Shown here piece after piece: positions 13,032 through 26,051 of a DNA stretch of 64,000 nucleotides. Source of the stretch: Setaria digitata (taxonomy: Eukaryota; Nematoda; Chromadorea; Rhabditida; Setariidae). The position numbers and the translations under genes were made by a program. The notes beneath the pieces were generated by a model, which saw nothing but the letters and a program-made list of their open reading frames with translations, was not told where the DNA came from and ran no database searches. The DNA lies in assembly GCA_003640385.1 (NCBI GenBank), contig RCAB01000084.1:62001-126000 (forward strand), given 5' to 3'. How positions within the stretch are numbered: position 1 is the first letter of the stretch; each line of letters starts with the position of its first letter.

Positions 13032-14243
13032 CTCAGCAACTGTACATCGAAAAGAGATCCGTATGACTCTGAATTATTTATTTTGTCCATTCACCAATTG
13101 ATTCAGAGTAAAATTTTTATGGAAATATTTCATTCAATCAGAATATCAATATCCTAACTACATATTCTTTATAATGCATGTAAGAGGAGAAGGGAGAGGA
13201 ATTGTTGGAGAAAAAGTAGAACAACTAGTAGTGTTCCTACTGATAACGTATGGTTTGTATCATTAGTTAATTTCGTTTAAGTACTGATTGGAATAATTGA
13301 TAAGACGACTGGTAACTTTGATTTCCACCATAAATATATAGTATGAGTGAACTTTTGTTTTTCTCCACACACAAACCATGAAAAGGACAGGTTTTTTGTA
13401 GTAGAGATAATCATTTACAACATGGATAAAAATAATCGTATTCCTTTTATTGTGAAGAATATTTCGCTTCGTTCATTCATGTATTCCTCAAGTTCAGATG
13501 GAAGTTACTTTCACTTTGAATAATTCGAAAAACATATGGAACAGACTTTTTTTATGAAAAATTAACTAAACTTTTATGAAATGCTGAAATTTAGTAGGAT
13601 CAAAAAATTTGGAGAAAGTTGCAAGCTGATTCACCGATAGCTTTACAACATTTTTTTGCGAAATACGACAAACCTCATCCTACAGTGCCGGGGTTTTTTT
13701 CCATGATTCACCATGCGATGATTTCGTGCAATTCACATCTACCTTAAGTGAAAGTATTTCTTATGTACCTAATTCACGTTAATACATAAATTCTGCCTTA
13801 GATAGACTAGTGGATGGAAGAAGGCACCTGAGGTCACGTAGTATACTAGGAAAGTGGAGAAGGATAAAGAGCAAAGAGAAAACAGCCACAGGTGTCTTCG
13901 CACCACTGCCTCTACCCGCTTTCAGCACTTCCCTCTGAATTACGCAGTTACTCTGCTTCAGTTCTACAGTATGCGACTGACCGAGAGGTCACGTCATTTA
14001 ATGAGTCTAGGACTCGGTCAACCCAAATCCTGCCCTGGCGACTGGTTACTTTTGCTACTGTGGGCGGGCCATTGGCATGTGTAGCGAAGTGGTGATTTTT
14101 GGGATGGGGAAGTGGGCCGGGTAAATGTCTGGAAAGCCGAACAGGTTGGTGCCTAAACAGACAAGTAGTTTGTCTGAATCAGGGGGAGAAGTGGTGAGGT
14201 GGTTTGCAAGTGCTGATATTGATTCGACGTTACAGCAAGCGAG
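13032..14243. other. Intergenic region, probable eIF2B delta promoter in its right half
   Basis: No coding exon is supported. From about 13,800 to 14,243 the sequence is less AT-rich than its surroundings, which fits the promoter and leader of the gene starting at 14244. The open frames in this patch overlap one another on both strands and look like by-products of fewer stop codons. Confidence 0.45.
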
Positions 14244-17200
14244 ATGAGTGGCAAGAATAAGAAGAATGCTGTACCGATCCAGGTGAGTCGCTCTTGAAGA
14301 TAACTTATAACCAAGGTGGTCAGAAAAGTTTGTCGTACGATCAGCGGAGCATTCCCGATGCAAGGAAGAGATGTGGTTCTGTCCTAGGTTGGCAGTCCTT
14401 AGAAACGGTGACGCGTCTATTTGACAGCTCTCCGATACCGCCCGAAATTGTATCATCTCGTTATCCTCGTACTGTTCACTTCGCTTGCATCTAACTTCAT
14501 CCAGAGCGGTAATAAAACTAATGAAGATATTAGTATGCAATTACTTAAAAGCCATGCATATTCTCACCAGTTAACTGTTTATATCTAAGGTGAACGATGC
14601 GAAGGAAAAACTAAAAAAATTGAAAATTGATGACAAAACTAACAAGCCATCTTCATCGCTACTGGACAAAGGGCCAAAGACGGTAGAAGAGCTTGATAAA
14701 GGACCGGAAAGTAGGTCCAGAGAAGAAATAAGAATGGAACGTAAGGCAAAGGCTGCTGAAACAAAAGCAAGAAAAGGTTGCATTTCCTCTCTCTCTCTCT
14801 CTCTCTCGTAATTCCTAATGTTAACTAATATGTTAATGACAGGAAAAATACTGTTTCCTCGATATCGCACTTTATATCTCGTTGAAGAGGAAGCATCAGC
14901 TCTCCTAAGAAATCATTTTTTTTGTTCACTTGTCCCTCTCGAGTTCATTTCATGCAGTTTTTTTTTTTTTTTGAAATAGAATTAGTTCTCATACAGAAAG
15001 TTGAAAAGGAAGTCACTTATCCACAGATGATGAACTGTAGGAACTTTGTACACAAGATTAAGTTTTCTTAAATGCATGTTTTTTATCTGCCAGTAATGTT
15101 TAGAAAATAACAAATTTCAGTGGATCATATTTCAGCAGCTGCTGCAAAGGCGAAGGAAACACACATGCAGAGCAGTAACGTTACGACTAAAGGGAAGGCA
15201 GTAGAAAAAACGCTAGATGAAGGAAGAAAATGCCCAGCGTCGGATGTTGTTGGGCAGCAGGATGTAAATTCATTCAAACCTATGAGAGATCCTGGATTGC
15301 CCAGTGGTTTTCGATCTTCACAACCTTTTAAGACTGTCCACTTTGGTATCAGTTTTGTCATTTCGATATCGACCTTTATTATATTTGTATTATTTTCTTT
15401 TTTTGAATTTTCTCGAAAATTGTGTTTTCTTATTAGTTTTAAGCAGATAAGCAAATGAAAGGATAAGGATAAATTAGATTATATCTGTCACTACTTGATC
15501 AGTGAGCTTTAACGGTCTGGCATGTTAAGCTTGAAGCTCCACATACAATCATATTAGCTTATGATCGCATTTCCAAAAGCGAAGGAACCCTAATGGGATT
15601 TTATTGAGTAGTAATTTTATTTAGATTTAACAGCAAAGGATGACGGAAGTGAAGAAGGTTCTTCAAGGCAACCATCATTCTGTGAAATTGTTACAGCAAA
15701 CATACATCCTTCATTTTTAGAGTTCGCGAGCAGGTACTACATTATAATTTTGTGAATTTTATATGATGGGAAGAATCCTTTTTCTCTGTATTAATTAAAT
15801 TTGAAACAGAGGTAGAGGATATAATAAGGCATCATGCTATATATATATATATTCTTCATATAAAATTCATATATATTCCTCATATATATATTTCTTCTTT
15901 TATATATATATATATATAAAAGATTATTTCATGTTTTAGATGTGAAGCAAAGCACATTGTTGGTATTGATGCTGTTTGTGTGGGATTTGTTCAAAGTTTT
16001 AAACAAGTACTTTTACTGTGATTTATCAGTGAAATTTTTTTTTTCACGGTAGTTTTGCAGAATAAATTTTCATCTGACAACTGAAAGAAAAAGTAAGTTG
16101 TTTAAAAACTAATATAGGAGAAATAGAGTGATAAAAAGGAAATAAGTAGAATTTTTATATCTTTCAGTTTCCGGGAAACCTCGTTTTCCCAATTAGGTAT
16201 ATTTCTGAACAGTGATAAAAAATGAATGATTCATCTTCTTTGTTTTTCCCATATGAAAAAGAAAGGAAGGAGTTTTGTAATCCTTAACTTTTTCAGTTCT
16301 TATCGGATTATATGGTTTCACCGAATCAAATTATGTCACGTGATCTGGAACAGGCTGTACGACAGCAGTTGAGGTAAAGAGCTGTTTGGTTTTTAATATT
16401 AATAATTACTGAAAAGCTTTGTTATTTTTCCATACTGTAATTTTTTTTTCACTGGATATTTCTATTTTTGTTATAGTTGTTTGACGGAGAACGGAAAGCA
16501 TTCATTTCCAATGGCGCTGGGTAATTTGATAAAACAATTAAAAAAAGAAATCGGTCAGTTACCAGATTCCGTTTCTGAAGAAGAGGTACAATTTTATTAG
16601 TTTGATATGAAATTAAAGAATTAAATGTAATAATGTTTTTAATACTTTTCTCTTGTTTGACGGTAAATTGAGAAATAAGACAATTTAGTTATTACTTTGA
16701 GGACCACCTCATGTCTGTATATCAGGCATCAGAGCAAGTCTCTTTTTCAGGGCAAAATGCGTCTTTACCATTGGTTGGATGATTTTGTTCAACAGAATTT
16801 TGAACTTGCTTTGCAAGCCATTTCGTCATTTTGCCTGAAAAAGATGGAAAAAATACTGTCTGTGCTCACTTATTCATGGTTTGTATCAAGTTTAGTGATT
16901 TTATAGAAATATAACCATCCTTCGCGACCTTGAGAGAACTATAAAGCTATTAAGCTTTGAAATTTCATCCTGAGTCTCCATAAGTGGCATATAACTTATT
17001 TCTAAGTCATTTTCGAAATTCCCAATCCGACATATGAAAAATTGGAAGTGTTTCAAAGTAGGATATCTTGAATAAGTCGCGTTTTTGTTGACAATTTCTT
17101 CGTATATGTTTTTGTTGAGATACATTAATAAAAAAATTAATTTTCAGGTGTCCAGTGGTAGAACGGATTATTTTGGATGCTCATAATGATAAATTGTTCT

Positions 17201-18010
17201 TTCATGTGCACGTTTTAGATTCGCCTATAGAAAATAGAGGTTTGTTTCATTTTTATTCAGTATGAATCATTTCATTTGGATCAGATATGTTGGTTAAAGA
17301 AATACTTCCCTGCAGTTTTTTTTTTTTTTTTTTTTCCAGGGAAACAGCTAGTGAAGACACTATGTGAGCGGAAGATTCCGTGCAGCTACGGTATGCTTTC
17401 TTCAGTTGGCTATTTGATGAGGGAGGTGAGTTACTTGTCATTTTGTTCCTCAGCAGATTTTAAATATTGCACCAATTTTTTTGAAAGTTTAACAGAGTCG
17501 TGCCTAAATTTTTCCCAGTATCATTTCATGGTTTAGTTGGACTTATTTAAAATTCGCGATTGATCTTACAATATATATTTGTTGCTGTAGTGTCATATGG
17601 TTTTGTTGGGTTGCTCGGCGATTTTGTCAAACGGATTCGTAGTGGCAGAGCGTGGTACTAGTCAGATAGCATTGGTAGCTTCCGCGTCAAATATCCCCGT
17701 TCTTGTTGCTGCGCAAACATGCAAATTTGTTGATCGGGCAAGTCCCTTTTCTGTTTATAGTACTTCTTTTCGTATCACTTTTCTCTCTTTGGGATTTATA
17801 CAAAATTGTTTCTGTAAACGAAATGATGCTGTTTATTTTCAGGTGCAATCATTTTCCCACGGTGTTCATGAAGTAAGTGCTTTAATGGGCGAGAGGAAGG
17901 AAGTTGTGCCTGCTGATTTAATAACTGCTTTGGTCACAGAACTGCGCATTTTGCCTCCGAGCTCGGCTCCAGCTGTGCTGAAAGCTAAACAATTGGCTGC
18001 TGATTCTTGA
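14244..18010 (+). CDS. EIF2B4: Translation initiation factor eIF2B, delta subunit
   Basis: eIF2B delta is a regulatory subunit of the guanine-nucleotide exchange factor that recycles eIF2-GDP in the cytosol and senses phosphorylated eIF2. Exons: 14244-14282, 14590-14776, 15121-15345, 15625-15733, 15940-16006, 16297-16373, 16477-16585, 16751-16878, 17148-17239, 17340-17425, 17591-17737, 17843-18010. They total 1,434 nt, exactly 477 codons plus stop. The N-terminal third is Lys/Glu-rich and low in complexity. The Rossmann-like C-terminal half carries PSFLEF, VVERIILDAHND, GFVVAERGTSQIAL and NIPVLVAAQTCKF, familiar from eIF2B alpha/beta/delta. The start gives MSGKNKKN before a short first exon. 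The last intron has a GC donor. A poly(A) signal AATAAA lies at 18564-18569. Identification is secure. Confidence 0.96.
14790..14809 (+). repeat. (TC)n microsatellite
   Basis: About nine TC units sit just inside intron 2 of eIF2B delta, a few bases after its donor. No function is apparent. Confidence 0.8.
15838..15920. repeat. AT-rich (TA)n cluster
   Basis: Three TA tracts separated by short TTCTTC-type spacers lie in an intron of eIF2B delta, ending about 20 nt before the next exon. It is a likely slippage-prone locus. Confidence 0.8.
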
Positions 18011-18942
18011 TATATATATATTTTTTCTATGGGTTATCTTTCTTTCATTTAAACAAGTGCTGAATTTTGTTGTTTCCTTGAATAAGTAGTTCAGATCCTG
18101 CTGTTTTTTCTTTTTTTTTTTTCCCAAATTTTCGTAAAATTTTCTTCGTATGTTGTTTTTGGTTATTTTCGTTCTGATGCTGGATAATTTTGTTTATGCA
18201 AATTTCGATACTTGTTAATGTTACCATCGTTGTAGCTTTTACCATTTACAGTTTTGAACAAAAAGTCCTGCCCTTTTCATTTGTTTAATTTCATTATTTT
18301 TAACCATACATTCGACATGTCTTTTTTCTTTTTTTGTGCTGAAGCCGAAAGTTGGATTTGAAAACTGGTTTGATTAGATTTCGTGAAAACTTGCTTTCTT
18401 TCAGCTTTAGTTTATATTACACTTTCTATGCATGGCATGTAACTTTTAGCCAGATCATTGCTATTGTGTGTAAAAGATTGGCATTAGAAAGTCAATATTA
18501 GTAATATTTAGCGGCTAAATCCATGTCTTCATAATATTGCCCATTTTTCTGTGGTTTTATTCTAATAAAAGAATCTGTCAGTTTTTTTTTTTCGTATTTT
18601 GTAGGTTTACTGTTGTTATCATAACGATACACTTATTCTCAAGCTGTTTTTTCTTTTACAGGACTGTAATGGTGTGAAAAAAAAAAATGTTGAATAGCCG
18701 TATATAACTAAGGGTCAGTCTGTTATGAATAGAAAATTCCGCCTCGATTGCAGAATGAATTTCATATGGAGTAAAACTGTTGCATTAGTGATTGAGGTTG
18801 ATTAGCATCGTGAGCTAGTACCAACAAGGACGTGGGGAGGAGCCGATAGGATGAGCCCAGATATTACTGCAAGCCAATATTGCTTAATATAGACTGTGTT
18901 ATAAAAAGTTTACTACTTATAGGAATAAGAAAGCTGTTGAGG
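18011..18942. other. Intergenic region between eIF2B delta and rpn-2
   Basis: This holds the eIF2B delta 3' UTR with AATAAA at 18564-18569, then the presumed promoter or outron of rpn-2. No further gene was seen. Confidence 0.55.
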
Positions 18943-21900
18943 ATGACACTTTATCTTTTAAATCAGTGGAGGAATCAACCAGGTGGAGCTCAAAATGCAA
19001 GTATGTTGCGCTTCATTCTTTGTATTCTTAATCCAGACCTTTTGTTTAAAACTACACTTGATCGTAGAGGATTTGAGGTGGGGGATTGTTTACTCCTAAC
19101 TTTATCGTGTTTTTCTTGTAAGAGGGGTGAATTTGCATTTGGTTTATTAGCCCTCGGGAAATAATGAATGATCAGACTTAAAGCGTGAAAAAATTCCCTA
19201 TACGATTAAAATGATAGGAACGCATGCGATAGTGAACCGAAAGCAGCGTTAAATTCATAAATGAAAGCAGCAAGGTGTTAATGATACTACTTTAAAATTA
19301 GTTTCGAGAAAAAATTTTCAATTTAGATGCTTTTTTGCTTGCTTTGAAAAGTGAGCATTCTTCCATGCGCGAAAAAGAACTGATCATCGAAGTGTTTGAT
19401 GATTGGGATGTTCTAACACCAACCTGGTTTGAAGTGGCTGATTATCTGAGCGTCATTGAAGGACTTCACGAAGATGAACATTTTAAGCAGCGTCATCTTG
19501 CGGCTCTTCTAGCTTCCAAGGTCATCTTTCATTTCTTTGATTCATCTTTCCTGCATTAATATTATTTATTTCAGGTTGCTTTCTGTTTGGGTGATTATAA
19601 TGGTGCTTTACAACTTGCTTTGGCGGCTGAGGATAAGTTTCAGCTCACTCCGCGATCGCCTTCTGCTCTTGTTGGCTCACAAGATGAACAAGTAGGTTAT
19701 TCATTCCTTTTTCCTTTGATAAAGAATAAGTGTACTAACTACTTCATAAAAACATTTCCTCATTAAGTTGTGAAAGAAAAATCTGTTTATTACATTGAAT
19801 TCAACTTAAACAACAATTATTTTTACAAATGTAAGTTTTCGTGGTAAGAGATCCCCTTTTAGTGTTGACTGTTGTCTGCATTTCAGTACGTGAACAAAAT
19901 AATCGAGCATGCGCTGGACACGTATAAACAAGCTAAACGTAATGAAGACGAAATAGATCCCCGTCTAGAAAAACTCATTAATCGACTTTTCGAGAGAAAC
20001 ATGAAAAGACGAGAATTACGATATGTTATTGGATTAGCGCTAGATACGCGTAGAACCGATATGATTTTAGCCGCTATCAAGGTATAGATTTGTAAAAAGT
20101 AGAAAAATTTCTTTCTTTTTGTTGGAATTGACTTTTTGATGCTCTGTATTGATAAGTAACCGGACATATAAAAATTATTTTATTTCATATATTTTACTAA
20201 TGATAATCCTCGGAACATTACGATATCATCCTGTTGATTACTAAGAACAAAAAACATTGTAGTAGATGAGATTTTACTGTAAATTATTAAGGTACGGTAG
20301 TAATTAATATTTCTTTCTGCAGTGGCAAAATCCTATAACGAACTGTGCTGTCAAAAATGTGCCATGAGGAATTCAGTGATTCCAATGTTTTATTTCGGTC
20401 AACTTCCAGGCTACTGATGATCAGGCAGCTCTGCTAACAGAAACCGTAGCGAAAGTATTGGAGTCACAAATAGACCGAGCCTTCCGAAGTATGGTGTTGG
20501 ATTTGCTTCTTCGTTTGTTTGCTGAACTGGAGGAACCTGATTTTGTTTCCATGTGCCAGTGCTTGATTAAACTTGAAAAACCAGACGACGTTGCGGATAT
20601 TCTACAACGACTGGTTTCTAATAAGGTGACTGTTAACCAAATTTATTTCGTTTTCCTTTTATTACCAATCTGTGAGATCGTTAATTACCTTAAACTGCAC
20701 CATATTTTAAAAAATAGCCTCGCAAAATACCTTTTATGGCAAATTTTTCAGAATATTGTTTCGAGAAAGGCATGTTAGTTAGTGATAAATTTCGGAAAAT
20801 AGAAACGAATTGTTACTTTTTTACGCCATACTCTGCTGAGTTTGGATAATGCTTATTTTATAACTCCATTATATCAGTTTGATGAAGAATTTTGTTAACT
20901 TTCCTGTACATTGTTTTTCAGTTTCAGTTAACTTTAGATCAAGACTGTTATTGATTCGTCACATACTCATATCGATCTCTTACTAAAATTATTTCGATAT
21001 CTTATTACGTGAGTTTTTTTTTTCCATTTCAGGGTGATAATGGTGTATTATTAGCATATCAGATTGCTTTTGATTTGTATGAAAACGCTTCTCAGCAGTT
21101 TATCAGTAAAATAGAACAGTCGCTAATAGATAGCGCTCCGATAGATGTTCCATCAACGAGCGCTGCAGCGGTGCAACCTATGGAAATTGCGAGTGACGAA
21201 AAAGCGTTGGTTTCATAAAACTTTTTTTGTATATATATTTCGGCTGTTTTTCCCGTAAATACGAAATTTTGCTTTTGTATACATGCTTCTAACAATTTAT
21301 TACCAATTCTTTAACTAATTATAATAGCATTTTTAAGATCCAATAGAACCAGTACTACAGTTGCTACTTTCGAACCTTCTGCTGAAGCTCATTTTGATAC
21401 TGTAGGAGCAGAAGAAGGGAAGAACGATGAACGCTCGAAGGACACGTCTTCTTCTGAATCAGTAGAGGAAAAGGAGTACGTTTTTTTTTCTTTTTTTTTT
21501 TTTTTGTTTTCGTCATCAGATTCGACTTTTCATCTTCTTTCTTTTCAAAAATGTAAATTTGGGTTTCTGCAAATGGTTTTGGGCAAATCTGACGATAGAT
21601 GGAAGGATGATATCAGTTGATTTAAATTTATCCATTTTACAGACAGCAGAAAGGAATTAATTTTGAAGTAGCCAAATCTTCGGTGGATGCTACTGTAAGT
21701 GGAGTAACAAAAGCTTTTGATTCTTCCACTGCGGCTAATGAAGAAAAATTGAGTAGAAAAGGATCATTCCTGGAAAGGTCAAAAATAAAGGTATCAGCTT
21801 TAAGGAATACATTAGATCTTAAATTAAAAACTTCAAAGCAAGTGTCAGCTTATGCATCTTTTTACGCAGCCTAGTATTTAAAGGATTCTTCATGAGCCTT

Positions 21901-24900
21901 TACAAGTCTTTGTGGTAATCCATTAAGTTTTTCCTTTTATTTGTTTAAGCCATTATATTACTGAATATTAGTTTATTTGAATTCATTCCAGGATAAGGTG
22001 GTTCGCGAACGTCTACTATCAATTTTGCGTGGAGAACAAACCATCAAACATCATATGCAATTCCTTATTAAAAATAATCACACAGACATGCTGATTCTGA
22101 AGCAAATAAAAGAAAGTGTGCGAACAGCATCGGCCCATAATGCCACTGTCATTGCAAATGGGTTAATGCATTTGGGTACAACAACCGATGATTTTTTAAG
22201 GTAAACTATGTCCTACTCTTTACTTAATTGCTTTTCTAATTTTTTTTTTCTTTCTTTTTTGTATAGAATTATTTTTTAAGATAAACTATATCCTACTCTT
22301 TACTTAATTGCGCTTCTAATTTTTTTTTTCTTTCTTTTTTTGTATAGAATTACTGTACTGTGCTACGTATACATGTAGATGTAAAAAAAATATATGCATT
22401 ATGTTTTATTGCTATATACTATATATATGGTATTTTGAGGTCTTTATCTAGATTGTTTTATTTAGATTTCACCTGAAAGTGCACAGTTTGCACTTACAAT
22501 TCACTGGTGTGTTCCTAGCAGAAATTAGCTTCGCATGGGTAAGAAATTAAAATTGACGTCTCATGCGATGCTATGAGTGTTTCATATTTACAGAGACAAT
22601 TTGGAATGGATAAGCAAAGCAACGAACTGGAATAAATTCAATGCTGTAGCATCGCTTGGACTTATTCACAAAGTCAGTTTTTCTTTATGCATATTTCAAA
22701 AGATTTAATTGTCTGATTTTGTTAATGATTGTACTGATATTTCTAGGGCCATGAAGCGAATGCTTTGAAATTACTGGATCCATATTTGCCAAAGGGGGAA
22801 GCTGACCAGTTCGGGTTTAAGGAGGGTGGTTCCCTATATGCATATGGTAAGTGATTAAAAACTTTTGCTATTTTGAGGAATGTTTCATAAAATGTACTTG
22901 AAAAAGATTATGTTTCTTATTATCATTAAAATGTTTATTATTTAGTTTTTCTTCTACCAAAATCTATTTAATTTTGGGACTGATTCATGCGAATCATGGT
23001 AGTGCTGAAGTAATTGCATATCTTCGGGATCAGTTATTGAAAGCAACAACATCAGCAGCACGTCATGGCGCTTGTCTGGGCCTTGGATTAGCAGCAATGG
23101 GAACTCATGATGAGCAAGCCAGTTTATTAATCTTTTTATCTGTAGAGACAGCATATTTTTTGCTTGAAATCTCCAAGACTTATGTAAATCTTCATGTAAA
23201 AGTTTGCTTCCTTTCAAATATTTTTAGTAGAACCTACCACTTCTTCCTTCAAAAAGAGGTAATAAGTTCTACAAAAAAAGGAAAAAACCACTAGACCTGA
23301 ACCATAACTAAAAACCTAACTTAACGAAAATATTAAACTTCACTTTGTCGTACTCTTCAGATATTTGTGCAGTTGCGTGATTGTTTATATCAAGATGATG
23401 CAGTGACAGGTGAAGCTGCTGGTTTAGCAATGGGTCTTGTAATGGTTGGAGGGATGCAAACAGAAGCATATCAGGAAATGGTGCAGTATGTTTGCGATAC
23501 ACAACACGATAAAATTCAGCGCGGTTTGCGTACAGGCATCGCCTTACTCGCATATGGTAAATAATACAGTGTATTAACGTCCCTTAAATTCAAAAATGTA
23601 TTATTATGCACTAATTTAATACTCCTGTAACCGTTTATCGCATTGTAAAAATCAATTATTTTTTTGCGGGAAAATGATGGGGCTTGTTTTTAGTACTGTT
23701 GTTTCAAATCACTTTGTTTTGAAGCTATAATAGTAGAAGAAATGCTGAACGGAATAGTCACTTTAAAAAAATCCGTTCCAGTTAACCTCTTAACTTTCAT
23801 TTAATTTTTAGGACAGCAGGAAGAAGCGGAAAGATTGATAGCCCCTCTGTTAGAACATAAATCAAATGCAGTTCTACGTTCAACTGCAGTTTGCATGCTT
23901 GCGATGGCATATGCGGGATCAGGTAAGGCAGATGTGGTTCGGCGTTTGCTCGCTAAAGTAGCTGCTGATCCAAATCATGATGTGAAACGTTTCGCTGTCA
24001 TCGCTATTGGTTTTGTCCTTAGCAAGTTAGTTTTCTTTGTAGTAAAATAACAATAAGAAAAATATTTTGAATAAACTAAACTTCCTGGTAGAATAGAAAA
24101 ATCGAAATTTGAAGAAAATTAGAATGAGTATTTTCTTGTAACAAATTTATATGTAGAAAGTTTGATTTCTTATGTTCGTTATAAATACTTTTTTAAAGTA
24201 TTTATAACGAACATTAGAAAGCGGGTTGCTGGGTTAAAGTATCTGATATGTCAATTTGTTATTCCTTCTTATATCTCTCTTACTCTAGTTTTTTAAACCT
24301 CAACTAAATATTTTTTTTTTTTTTTGAGACTTTATATAACCAATTTAAATGGAACAACCAATTTACTTCAGCCAGAGAACTAATTAATTTGAACCTGTTG
24401 TATCTAGCATCTCTTCGTAAACTTATATAGCTGCTTCTTATATTTTTCCTCAAAGGTTTGATGAATGAAAAACACTATTTTTGGTCTGAATTTTCTTATC
24501 TGCTCTCTCTCTGAAATTCTTTATCAGTCTAAGGCTAAGATGGTAATGAATGGGTTTTTGTTCTTAATTTCTTTTTGTTGTATTCATTCGTAAAATTTTA
24601 AAATCTGCAGTTGATGGCGTTCGTGTCTTATAGACCTGATGGTAGTTTGTTTTTGACCATTTTCTTCTTCAAGCTTCCTAGATTGTTTATTTTAGTTTGT
24701 ACAATACTTCTGTGGAAATCTAAATATATAACAAAATTTCATGCAATGAATTTTTCAAAAATAAAAGCATAGGAAGACATAGCAACGCAAAGCGCTATTA
24801 AAATGCAAATTTCGAAGTGAAATGGTTCTCTTTATGTAACAGCTATTCTCCACTGCGGTAGCCGAAAACTTTAAACATAGCTTGTTAATAGTTTTTTTTC

Positions 24901-26020
24901 TGTATGTGTTAATCTGAGATCTGAATTGTATAGTTTATAAAAATTTATCAGTAAATATAGATCATACGCGATTATGAAGTTTGTGAATAAGCTAATAGAA
25001 TCATCAGAAACTGGTAGATTGAAGAAGTGAAGTAAACATGAGCTTCTATTTGGTCGTTACGCTAATCGCATTTTGTGAAGTTTTTCACCTATAATAATTT
25101 TCATTTATTTACCAGGATGGCCACTCATTTTCCTAACTTTCTTTCAAGCTCTCTTCCTAATGGAAATTCTGGCTTGTTTATGGCCAAATAATCGTAACTT
25201 TATCAACCTACTGAAGTGAATTAGGAAAATAATTCTTAGCTTTGAAAATTTTCTTAAAATTTTGACGATTTTCAAGTTTCGAATGTTTTTTTATATTTTT
25301 GTGTTTTGTTCTAACTTCAGGAAAAGCTAGCTCCTTTCCAAAGATTTTCTAATTTCAAGAGTCATTCAGTTTGGTCTTGATAATTTGCACTAAAAAGATG
25401 ATTATCGGAAAACTTCACTTTTACCATTCATATTTCCTGGAATCTTTTTTTTAAACCAAATAATTTTCAGTTTTAGTCAGAGCATTTTGTATTTGCTTGT
25501 ACAGCTATGAAAATTATGATACAGATGCTCCACAGTTGATTGAGACTTCTTATATATGTATATTGAATTCTTTTCCTTTGTTTCAAATCTTCAGAAGTTT
25601 ATTTTGCGATATTTGAAAACCAAAGATTTTCATAGGTACCAGTTCGATAACCCCTTACTTCATCATATAGTACCGTGAACTGCTAACCTTTTCATGAATG
25701 AAAGCTGCATCAATTTGTACTGATTCTGTTGCTGACGAGTATTTACAGCGTATGCATCATGGTGGATTTTGTCAGTCTTTCTTGCTGCGTTTTTTTTTTT
25801 TAAGTGTTTGGCTGTGTGAACTCGACATAGGGTTTTTTTTTTTTTGTTGACATTTCGACTTGGATTTTTCTCGCTGGTTATGACACGACGGCTCTCCTGT
25901 TCCTGTTGTATATCGCTGGAATTTAAAAATTTTATGCTTTCCTTCTCTACCTAAATTTTTTAATTACAAGTAAAAGATCAGATTATTACTTTTTTCAGTA
26001 AGACTTCTTGAAAAAGGTTT

Positions 26021-26051
<31 letters not shown>

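Noticed and set aside
14055..14540. 161-codon minus-strand open frame across eIF2B delta exon 1
   Set aside because: No motif and no splice partner; it overlaps the promoter and first exon of a certain gene in a less AT-rich patch where stops are rarer.
23115..23360. Non-canonical CA-AG intron at the end of rpn-2 exon 12
   Set aside because: It would match homologues best in length, but the canonical donor GTAGAG at 23142 keeps frame and adds only nine residues in a loop.
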